From Distichodus sexfasciatus (taxonomy: Eukaryota > Chordata > Actinopteri > Characiformes > Distichodontidae), in NCBI GenBank assembly GCA_032718565.1, contig JAVGVS010000056.1, forward strand, positions 434,001 to 498,000: DNA of 64,000 bases. The letters run 5' to 3'. Below are positions 53,804 to 64,000 of this stretch, in pieces. The notes under the pieces are model-generated. The model was not told the origin of the DNA and did not search any database. It worked only from the letters and a program-made list of their open reading frames with translations. Each line of letters opens with the position of its first letter. Position 1 is the stretch's first letter. The translations under genes and the position numbers were made by a program.

Positions 53804-54999
53804 TAGAGGTGTGAATCGTCACTGGTCTCACGATTCAATTCGATTATGATTATCAGGTCAGCGATTCGATTGCAGCCCATCATTTTTTATGCATTACTTC
53901 ATATTGTTTTCAAATACAAATATAAGCAGTGAGATGTAAACTCCCTTGTCTGTCCCCAATTCAACATAAACACAGACGTTAGATTTGGAAAAAGGTAAAG
54001 TAACCAAGGCCTTTGTGACTCTACCATAAATGTTACAATGGTATGTTACCATTTTGGCAGTTTACCTGTGTAGTATTCTGGCACTCGTCTGCAAGCTGTT
54101 TGAGGATTACAACTAATATAATAAGTATGTCAACCTTACATACCATCAGAGGATCAACAAAGCACGAAACGTAATGGATGATTATGCAGATACTATTAAA
54201 GTTTAATTCTGGGCCATCAGTCTTGGTGTGTGTGCGTGTGTGTGTGTATGTAATGATGGAGCTATAACGCCTGCTTCAGCATCCCAGTGATGTGCCTCGC
54301 TGCAGTCTATAACTGCATCTGTGTTTATGTTGAATTGGGGACAGACAAGTGGGCAAGGGGAGCCATTGATTGCGTGCTTGTTAAACATGTAAGACCTTAT
54401 AATTATAAGGTAGATAAACTATAACTTGCGTTTAATCTACCTCCCGCCGTTCCTCTTCCTCCGTCATCTTTGGTTTTTCTGTAAAAACTGTCTGTAGTGT
54501 GCAGTCAATCACAAAACCAGGAGCCATCGGCCAATAGGATTCACAGGCAGAAACTGCCAAAACCCGCTCCTTTCAAACCCGCCGCGTAGAAATCTCATTT
54601 GAGCAAAAAAGTCGCTCGTCTGTAATTTACTTTGCGCGCGAGGACATTTAACACATCAAGAGGAAAAAAGACATTCAAGAAAGGAAAAACACAGTCTGCG
54701 CGCAATATTATATTATTACGCGAAATTTACTCCCTCCGCCATTCTCGGCTGCCGTGCATGCGTTTAGTGCCCTCGGTGAGATGAGAGTTACTTCTACCCG
54801 GAGCAGCGCTGTACTTACATCAGGCAGCAACAGTCACTACCGAAACTACTTTTTAACTAGAGTTTTTATGCCGCCGCCAGAAAATCACCAAACAATGTCA
54901 TTATGATATAATCAATTATGTCCTGCCACTGCATCGATGCAGAATCGTCCGCGTCTGCATCGCGATGCATCAATTATAAGATTAATTTCAACACCCCTA
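53804..54999. mobile_element. Non-autonomous hAT-type DNA transposon, 1196 bp, with perfect 8-bp TSD
   Basis: Left end TAGAGGTGTGAATCG, right end TTTCAACACCCCTA. The flanking 8-bp repeat ATCAGCAT is identical on both sides (53796-53803 and 55000-55007). The last 96 bp are rich in ATCGATGCAGA/TCTGCATCG palindromes. The interior at 54486-54710 is shared with the element at 42911-43971. No transposase frame; it lies in gatad2a intron 1. Confidence 0.9.
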
Positions 55000-57694
55000 A
55001 TCAGCATTCTGCAAGTGTGTGAACACTGTAAAAATTCTTTGAGCCATAGGGCAGCTGTCCGGCAAGGAGCATTCCTGTGGCCTACCTGTGTCATAAGTAT
55101 CGGGTATCTGACAGTCAGAGGGCGAGCTGACTTAACACCGAGGCCTCCTCTCATCTCCACTGACATCATTAGGGCTCCACATGACCCTTCCCAAGATTCC
55201 ATGGGACACACAAAGCACTTCCCTGAAAACCAGTTAAAACCGGTTTGCCAACGCAGCCGGGAGGCTGAGGCAGGTTTTTAACCCCTCAAGAGACTGACTG
55301 GCAGCCAGCACACGCACGCACACACTCTCTCCCTCTCACACACAGACACACACGCACGCTTTCATTTGCCCAGGGAGGGGGAGGGGTCTTCTAGCATTCC
55401 AAAACACAAGGTTGGACATGAAGAAAAAGCATCACACCCCCACCACCCCCAGCTTCTTGCTAAAGAGCATCTATAGACACACACAAATCTAACTATCTTC
55501 GTGAGGTCCTTCCGTTGACTTCCATAATTGCGAGATATGCATAATACTACACTCACACCCAGCCCTGACTGAGCAACTGAAAACAAAAATTTTCACTCTA
55601 CTTTCCCAAATAAGTTTAAACTTTTTGATAAAAGAAGTTTGTCTTTCTGAGAACTGGATCTCACATGAATGTCCTCACAAGGTCAAAAAAATCTGAAAAG
55701 TTTCCCTTTCTGTTAGGAGACATTTGTATCCTTGCAAACACTTTAAAACCTGCAAAAGACACAAAATACACACACAAACGACAAAACTATGATTCGCACC
55801 TGGGTAAAATAGGTTACGCAAATCCAATTCTAAAGAAACAGACACAGATGTGCACAGGCTTGTCTATATAATGGCAAGTTAAGAAATCCTTTTGAAAGGC
55901 AGCAGACACATTAAGTCAAGACAGTCCACTTTTAGTGTGACGACACACAAGTTGATCAAACAACACTGGACAGAGCTTAGAAAAGTAGGTCAGCACGCAT
56001 GTTCACTCGACACGTTTACTTGAAGTCAATGACAGTTGTTAATCAAAAAAGTTGCAGAGGGTCATCATTCATACAAGCCCTTGTGGTACACGTTGTTTCT
56101 AGATTTTTGAGAAAAGTAGGTGGGGAAATAATATGTCCTAAAATCTAATATCAATCACAATATCCTTGACAGCTCGTACCAAGACTATGATTCTCTATTC
56201 GGTCCATTTGACACAGAACTGCTTATCAACAAGCTTATGAGGCTGAACGGGGTGGGGAAATCAGCACCACACAATTTACGGTCTCACCACCTCCAGTCAC
56301 AATGTGTCAGGCTGTTACAATGTTTCACAATGCACTATGCATTGTGGTTTTCAGATCATGACACACTGTTTGATAGAAAACCAAAAGACTTCCAAAACAA
56401 GCCACAATTACTGCAGTCTTGATTTATTGATAAAGGCTTTATTAATAAGAATATACTGAAAAATGTTCCACTGTTTCATTCATATTAATTCCACACACGT
56501 ACTGATAGAAGTCACTATAGAAACTGGGCTTGAACAACATTTTAACAGTAGTCAGAAGCACAAAAAGTGACCGTTACGTCCTAAACAGATCTATATGAAT
56601 GTATTCTCATGAATTAGTCTAAATGTGAGAAATACCCTACTGAGGTTTCAGTGTTGTACTAAAAACGCAAAACGTGTGGACGCTATACTGAAGACAGACC
56701 ACATGGGGCTTTCTGGTGGCTAAAATAATTCAAGTAATCTCTAGGTGCATGTATTCAGCCTCCAAACTGAGCTCAGAGAATGCGTTCTTGGTGTATTTTG
56801 TATGAATGTTGTGATTTTACATTTGGGGCAAGATGTCAGAAAAAGTCATCTGCATATTATATATGCATACTTTAACCCACAAACTGATTTTTTTTTTAAC
56901 AATATGCCCCTTTAAAATATATATATACAACCACAGTGTACACAGCAAGTGTATTGCAATTTGGGACAGTTCTTGTCAACGTGTGAATCATAGATGCTGG
57001 GAGGATTTCCACACTCACACAAAGAGCAAATCAGTGAAGTCATCTGACGGCTCACTCTCCTTGCAAGTTGATGGACATACATAGGAAGAAGAAGTCAGAG
57101 ATGCACAGCATTGGCAGTTCATACACCAATCAGGGCTCAAGGGTACCTTTCTTTTAGCATAATCATACTTTCTTATCATGTTGTATTTTTTATACTGCAA
57201 GCTCAGTACAGGTGCGACATACAAGACACAACTATGCAATATTATGCCTAAAACACTGTTCATGGGCCATTTCTGCATCTTAGGTCTATTACTGGAACAA
57301 GAACAGGTAAATATGATTTATTATAAGAGGATGGAAATTGATCCAAGGTCAAATAAGCTTCCTAGACCTGTTTTGGGCCACGTTATTCAGGGAAAGTAAG
57401 ATTGTAAACAAGACGGCAAGTTTGATCGTTAAATCTCCACCCAATAGGGAACTAATTTATTCAACTTTATTCATCTTTTTTCATGACAAAATATCTGAAT
57501 GTTTAAACAAATCCTCACTACAGCCCAGTTCTGTTAAGGACAGAGTGGGTCATCAGAGCTCCTGTGCAATAAAACAAGTATTAAAGCATCATGTAGGCTG
57601 TTGAAATCAAAGATAGTAAACACATCCAGTTAAAGGTGCTCATAGCCCATAGATAACACGCCTAACACTCAATACCCAAGAGAGAGACATTAAA

Positions 57695-57935
57695 ACAAAG
57701 GGACTTGTTCACCAATATTTGCTAGGGGCTCTTTCCTTAAAATTGGTCTTATGAAAGTTTAGAAATGTATTTTTATAATTTAAAAAAAGAGTGCTTTTAG
57801 CAGCTTTAGATTCTGTTCTTACCTAAGAATAAATCCCAAATAAGAAAACATTGGAGAATGTGAGAATCTTTGTGAAAACTGAGCCAGTTGGTTTTAAGAA
57901 CAAATTTCTTCTTAAGAACGGTAGCCCATTTTTAA
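57695..57935. mobile_element. Diverged relative of the GGCCTCATT MITE
   Basis: It begins TTGTTCACCAATATTTGC and ends AACAAATTTCTTCTTAAGAA, with an internal TTCTTACCTAAGAATAAATC. Order and spacing resemble the copy at 47482-47749, but the outer ends are eroded. Confidence 0.5.
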
Positions 57936-58782
57936 TTCCTGACACTTTTTGGGACAACAGCAATTAGTCAACACTGTACAGACGGCAACTTTTCAGGAGA
58001 AATTGCGTTGTGCAAACCCACACTCACTTACTTACTATCCCAAGTTTGTTACTGGCCGTTTCAGAGTTCTGTTCAGTTCAGCAATATTGCTATGCATAAT
58101 GCATTGTTGTAGCAATAGGGCCATCTGAAAAACAAGTCTCTGCATGCCAAAGTGAGGTGGGCTGACAAAGTCGTGACTGCTTCCTCATGGGACCTGCAGA
58201 AGATGCAATAGCTGCCCACAGGGACCGGACTGAAGAGCACAGAGCCGTCCACGACTCAGCACAACGGTTCGAAAACAGGCGTGTAAAGGCATAAACACAC
58301 AACTGGGCCAAAGCTGGTAGACTGGCAATACACAAGAAATTCAGCACTGTTCCTCCGGCCACTTGAGTTTATCTGAACAGCTGTTTTTACTTTGCTTGTA
58401 GACTTCCTGGTCAATCCCCGATTGTCCCTATAAATCGGAAAATATGCATTACAACCCCAATGGTTGAGTTTGTTCCTCTAATCTGGCTTCTTGTGCTGAG
58501 GCTGCCCCTGCTGACTCAGTCCTGCACATCAAGGGTTAAGCCCTGCCATTTTAACACCACTGACAGATCAGGCCACGAGGGTGTTACCTAACAAAATGGA
58601 TGTCTTTAACCCTGCATCTGCCACAAGGCTCCACCTGGTACTGCCCCTAGCAACAGGACAAGGAGCGCTGAGGCAGGAAGTATATCCGATGCCTCTTCAT
58701 GTGGGCACAAAAGAATGCTCACACTCAAAGAACGTATAGCCAGTCACACCCCCCCACCCCACATCACCCACCACCCCCTAGC

Positions 58783-58898
58783 ATGCGCGCGCGCACGCAC
58801 ACACACACACACACATCAAAAACCCTACCCATCCCCCCACAATCACACAGATCTCAAACAGTCTACAGTATAAATTGTGTGAACACACACACACACAC
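58783..58898 (+). repeat. Alternating GC/CA dinucleotide tracts
   Basis: GCATGCGCGCGCGCACGCAC runs into CACACACACACACACAC, followed by a second CA tract at about 58882-58898. The alternating purine-pyrimidine pattern is Z-DNA-prone. Confidence 0.85.
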
Positions 58899-61800
58899 CT
58901 CCCCTGCCTGGATCCGCAAGCAAATTTACACCGAATCTTATTTTACAGATAAGATTCAAAACCTAAATAGGCTACATAACATTTTGCCTCAGAGCATTAA
59001 CACAACTTGGTTTTAGGACACAGCCCGATTCGCTTTTCTACGAATCTTCCGAGCTTTGAACAAATCCATCGGAAGAGCTCAACCTCATAATCCGGTTGGG
59101 GGAACTGAACTAATCAGCTGATGGAGTTAGTTTAAAGCGGTTCGTCTCTAAGGCAAGTCTTGGCGTTGTAATCTGTGTCCACAGCAGAAACCTGGATTCT
59201 ACAGAAACTCCGCTCCATTTCAGGCGCATGTCCAACAGAGACAACACAGTCCTCCTTCTGATCTGACAAATCCAGAAGTGGACATTCATACAACGTCCTA
59301 GAAAGGTGTTCTGGATTATGCAACATGTGCAAGTTGGCAAACACTCGGCAACAAACAGTCAATGTTCAACAACTGGAGTATTTGACAAAAAACCTGTACA
59401 CCTATTCTCTTTTAAGTTTCTTAAACTTTAGACACAGCCTTTTATCCTTCTCTTAAACCATACTGCCAAGCCTCAATAAAATAAAAGTACTGACCTGGGC
59501 AATAAAAAGCACACCTTGCATTTAAAAAGGAATCAAATGAATGCCCCTGATAATACTAAATAGCCACTGGATGATGTAATTCACCATATAAAAAAAGAGA
59601 TCAACACAAACATGTAAACTTCATGCAAAAAGGCATCTGAAAAATTCTCCCCCAGAAGTTTGTAACAATGCGCCGCTATGTCTTCTTGATAGTGATTAGA
59701 TGTGAAATGTGATGGACAATCCAAAATACAGAGTGACTTAAACTGAATCAGTACCAAAGAAAAGACAAGTGGCACAGATAAAAATTCTTACTTCCTCTTC
59801 CACACAGAAGCCCTGTATTTCTGGTAGCGCAGTCTTATATTCCAGCACAACTCTGACCTGTATACCAGATGAATAGAGCTGGGAGGCTGCTATAATTACT
59901 GTTTTGTAAAGTTGGACGGGAAATACTCCTCTGAATGCACATTTGCATCATTTGAAATAGTGGGAGTTAATTAAGGTTTAATTCAACGTAGAAACAGTTT
60001 CACATTATAAACATTACGCACGAAAACTGTGTTATTGTGCCTGAAACACAGCTCTGTGATCTTGCAAGGGCGTTCCAGCTTAGGACAGATACCATTTTTC
60101 CCTATGAGCACATGACCAAACAGACTTTGACCATAGAAAAAGCGAAGATGACAGCTAACAGGTGGGATCCCAGCAAGTCCGAAGTTGTAAAAACTGCAAC
60201 ATCAATTAAAATGCGAGACGGACAAGCAAAAGGCTATCAGAATTAGCTTCGCCTACTTACTTTGCTGTAAAGTGTTAGCTAGGGACTAATAAAACCCACA
60301 AATGGTTAACTTCCAATCAGGTCTCCTCTTTCAGACCAACATGCGACAAGTATGAAATCCAACAAGCTTTATAAAAGCACAGTCGCAAAAAACTGCAGCA
60401 CTTAACACCCACAAAAAAAACAGGGATCTCTCTGTAGGTGGTCTTTAGGAAGAGAAGAGGGGAAAACTGCCGCATAAGATGTGTCCTCCTGGGTGAATAC
60501 CTTGGTGCTGTATTCATGTCGCCGCCAGCACACAGAGTTTTCCAGAGCTGCCCTGTCAGCAAAGTTCAGTTCTATCACCCTGCGGAAACTGTTGTCACGT
60601 TCTTTCCAGAATTTCTCCAACAAGGAGCATCTTCCGCAGTCCCGTCCGTATATCAATGCATAACGTGATAATTCCTAATAAGTGGGGTGCATATGAAGAA
60701 CACAACAGATCCATTCAGTACAATCAGACCTTGATATGACTGGACAGGTCTCGGTTTAAAGGCCTTATTAAGAAGAAGATTCATGTTCAACCATTTACTT
60801 AACATTTGATCAGAGTGCACTTTGGACCAAATGAACTGCCGCTCGCTGAGTGACCAAGGCAGACTTTGCGTGACAGTTTATTAAGAAGCAATAAGGAGAT
60901 ATATACATAGAAACATTAATCTGTATTATTTAAATGATTATGAATCACAAAAAGGTGCCTTTATAAAAATGTGATAAAAATAACTGTTTCCTCCTCATGT
61001 ATTATTCCAAATAAAATGAGTTGAATAAATAATTCAAAGACGACTGTTTCTCCACAGTTTTCTTTCTACTCGTCTATCCCATACATATGCAAACCATCTT
61101 TCAGGGTGTCAGGAAATGGAGACTGAAGACAAAGACCTTTCTGCAGTTTACAGTGTTTCCTGTTTACTGGAGGACTCCATATTTGATGCCTCGGCACAGT
61201 GGGTCAGATCGCTCTCTCAAACACACCTGCTTTTTTGAAGAGCCTACGCACAATCTAAGGCAAAACCACAGACTTTTAAAAAGAACATCTTTTCACCCTT
61301 TTTGTTCAGTTTGGGACAGCAAAGAATAAAACTTTTTTTAAGCTCACCACCACCTGCGAGATGGACTGCATCATCGATACTAAACCTATTTCAGTAAAAG
61401 CACCAGCTCTCTGACTGTCATGCGGCGGATCTTTAGTCAGCAAAGGCATGCCTGTCCGACCGCATTATACTTCAATGGCTCTCTCATAGAGTACAGCACT
61501 CTTCCGCAGGCGAGTCCATGGCACTCCATGAGATTCAAAGAGACGTGTCCCCTACTACTTGCCAACGGGGTGCCAAGTGTGTGCGCTGGCTTCTCAACAG
61601 ACATGCGAACTCAAAGTGCCAGGATTCAACAACACCTGGCTGGACCAACTACAGTCAATTATCAGCTCTGATCACAGGTTTCCAAGTGCAAACAAAACTT
61701 AATACCTAATTCATATAATGTGAGGCATGGAAACATTCAGAAGCTATCTTGACTTTTCCTTAAGCTTTTTTTTTCATTAGCACAGATAATCATTACAAAG

Positions 61801-63439
61801 AAATAAAGCTATTTAAAATATAGACATAAATTATAATCTCAAATACATCTACAGTAACTTATACCTGCCTTTCCTTCATGCATTAAAAACAAACTTTAAA
61901 CTCCCCTCTGGAATTTAATTTCAACAACAACGCAATGTTTGACAGAAATCACATGTCAAAGTGTAAACCTTCTACACCATTACACACTCACCGAGTTACG
62001 GACTGACTGAGTTCCAGTATTACTGTCCAAAAGTACAGTGCTCTGATAGAAGCCACAACAAGAAAAAGGTCAATGGAAAAGTCAACAAATCAAATCTGGT
62101 TAGATGTGACAGACTGCAGTTTAGTTTCAGGAAAGGGTCACTCAGATCAGATATAGTCTGATGTTGTAATAGTGATGAAACATTAATTCATCTCTTAATG
62201 CATCAGCTTCTGGGAAAGGTGGGGAAAGCTATTAGTCGTCACATGAGCAGCAGATCATAAGACTTGATTCTAGTCTAATTTACGGATATACCTGTACATC
62301 CAACATAAAACATACACTTGTAATCCTGATGACACTTTCAGTCAACAGGTCATTTCTGATTTCAAGAAAACTAATAAGCACACTGCAGTAGCAAGTAGGG
62401 CAAATAGGCTAAGTTTGCCCAGAAAGCAACATTGTTCTTTTATTATCTGATCTGGGCACTGTTACCCCACCTCTGCATACTTAGTTCATGACAAAACATT
62501 TTAATGACCTATTAAAAAAAACAATGAGAGCTCCTTTAACTGTTAAGTCGCAACCATTCTAGGGAAGAGCAGACATTAAGTTTGCAATCACTTTGCAATA
62601 AACATAATTATCAACTCAAAGTAAAGAAAATGCCAATTTAAGGTGAAAATCACAACAAATAAACCTAACACCGGAAAGAGCATTAATATTAATTCTCATC
62701 TAGAATATTGTGTAAAGCACGTTTCATGTTCTTCAAATACATAATGTTACACTATTTACAGTTCTCGTTTTTTTCCTCTCGAAGTTCCAGCGTTACATGA
62801 CTCAACAGGGCGAGCTTTACTTAGCTAACGTTAGCCTTCCTAAACTTAGCAAGCTAGCGGCTCGTTCTGGTAAAAAATATATACAACTTTTATAAAAGGG
62901 GACTTTCGGTGCACTTATGTTATTTGTAACCGTTTTTCTAAGATTTCTGGATAACAACTAAAACAGGTGAGTATAAACTCGCTGGGTGCCGGTTAACTTT
63001 AGTAACAAACCGCGTCGTCGCTGCTTTAAACCCTGGACCTAGTTGCTAACTAAGCTAACAAACTCGATTGAACTGAAGCCAGTTAGCTAGTGCTAGCACC
63101 ACGTACGGACAGACGGACAATGGCTACGCCAGTTTAGTGTGCGATTTGGGACGGGTCCATCTCCAACTGAGGACGCGTCCAAAAAATCCGATTGCGCGAC
63201 TTAAACACGGGAGCAGCGTCCCAAACCGAGCACTAAGTCAACTATTACGACTATTCTAAGTGTTTTATGACCAAATATGAAGATTGTTATTTCATAATGT
63301 GATCTGGTCACTGTTACTTAATTTGTTAATAACTAAGTATTTTAAGAAAGACCAGTAACTAAATAGCTGCAGCAGATACAGCAGCTTTATGATCAGTTTT
63401 AGTGGGGGAGTCGTTACCGGCCGGGGACGCGTCCAAAAA

Positions 63440-63508
63440 AACGATTGTGTGACTTGAACGTAGGGGCCGCGTCCCAAACCGCGCATGAGTTCAAGTCACA
63501 CAATCGTT
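63440..63508. repeat. Perfect 20-bp inverted repeat with 29-bp spacer near the gatad2a promoter
   Basis: AACGATTGTGTGACTTGAAC (63440-63459) is the exact reverse complement of GTTCAAGTCACACAATCGTT (63489-63508). The spacer is GC-rich (GTAGGGGCCGCGTCCC...). A degenerate relative of the left half and spacer occurs at about 63165-63235. Confidence 0.9.
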
Positions 63509-63953
63509 GGAAAGGGGCTAACTCGGCTAGCCGGCTACGCTTATCAGTTCCCTAATGAGCGAGACGGGGGTAAAAACACTTGATATTAATCCACTCCAAA
63601 AACTGTTACACAACACGGACAAGTTGCACACTTATACTAACAATAAAGCCACTTTTCAACTGAAAGCCCCAAAGAGTTGGTTAGATGTTGTTTTTTAAAG
63701 TGACTGAATGTGCTAATCGATTTCCTTCAGACGCGCGGCTAATTAAAGAGCGCCGACACGTAGCCCGGCTAAGCTAATCCGGCTAGCTAGTATGCTAACT
63801 TATCTTGCCATCTCTAGTCTCGCCGCGTCTCTTGTTAGCCTCCTAGGTGTTGTTAGCTAACGCTTCCCCCTCGCCAACTTGGGAACAACTTCGGATTAAT
63901 TAAAACACAACGAAACGCGCTGTCTCCATAAATGTCCCGGTATTAGAACTCAC

Positions 63954-64000
63954 CGAGAAGGGGAGACGTTAAAAGCTTTGCCGGTGAAGTCCTTGGACGC
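63954..64000 (-). other. gatad2a: Putative gatad2a non-coding exon 1 (partial, runs off the window)
   Basis: At the right edge the minus strand reads ...CCCCTTCTCG|GTGAGTTC, a good donor at 63954/63953. The gatad2a start exon begins with an acceptor and eight untranslated bases at 53323, so a 5' UTR exon must lie upstream on this strand. GC and CpG content rises towards this edge. No Met codon opens a frame into exon 2 here. Confidence 0.5.

Larger units (their letters stand above)
53324..63953 (-). other. gatad2a: gatad2a intron 1 (about 10.6 kb)
   Basis: Non-coding sequence between the putative 5' UTR exon and the start-codon exon. It contains a hAT element (53804-54999), a MITE relative near 57.7 kb, CA/CG simple repeats near 58.8 kb, and an inverted-repeat module at 63.4 kb. 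Apart from these I see no exon or RNA gene in it on either strand. Confidence 0.6.

Overview
The window is from a vertebrate, almost certainly teleost fish, nuclear genome. It is AT-rich and intron-rich with no operons. It carries fish-type SINEs, non-autonomous hAT elements, a Tc1-like remnant and a Penelope-like remnant, and its recognisable genes are split by GT-AG introns. All confident coding sequence is on the minus strand. Species cannot be fixed from the sequence.

Layout, high to low coordinate (the direction of transcription). (1) gatad2a, encoding the NuRD subunit p66-alpha. Its putative non-coding first exon has its donor at 63954 and continues past the window edge. The start codon is at 53315, ten coding exons run to the stop at 42634, and the predicted 3' UTR ends near 40.9 kb. 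The joined frame is 639 codons with every intron phase compatible. (2) Intergenic spacer, about 40.9 to 38.1 kb. (3) yjefn3 (the AIBP/NAXE-like YjeF_N gene). Its start is at 37744, a 25.2-kb first intron follows, and exons lie at 12.4, 7.2, 6.0, 5.7 and 5.5 kb with the stop at 5363; 246 codons, complete. (4) Intergenic spacer of about 1.6 kb. (5) A promoter-like stretch and one signal-peptide exon (2858-2795) with a good donor, probably the first coding exon of cilp2. The same-strand order GATAD2A, YJEFN3, CILP2 matches human 19p13.11, but TSSK6 and NDUFA13, which lie between the first two in human, are not seen here.

Function. GATAD2A bridges MBD2/3 to the CHD helicase part of NuRD; the coiled coil, PPLVRG repeats and GATA finger are all readable. 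YJEFN3 has kept the YjeF_N fold but lost the NNGGDG-type motif of the NAD(P)HX epimerase NAXE, so it is probably non-catalytic. The genes are neighbours by ancestral synteny, not by pathway.

Non-coding content. The introns hold three non-autonomous hAT elements with 8-bp target-site duplications. Two of these have different ends but share an internal core. The introns also hold a solo hAT end, a TIR element beginning TGTGAC, a MITE family beginning GGCCTCATT, a Tc1-like deletion derivative, a Penelope-like GIY-YIG remnant, at least three SINE-like families, a 199-bp near-identical duplication flanked by a 25-bp direct repeat, tandem AT-rich arrays, and a perfect 20-bp inverted repeat near the gatad2a promoter. 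No exotic new system was found. The most unusual observations are the module sharing between hAT elements, the 199-bp duplication, the inverted-repeat module by the promoter, and a possible in-frame alternative donor in gatad2a.
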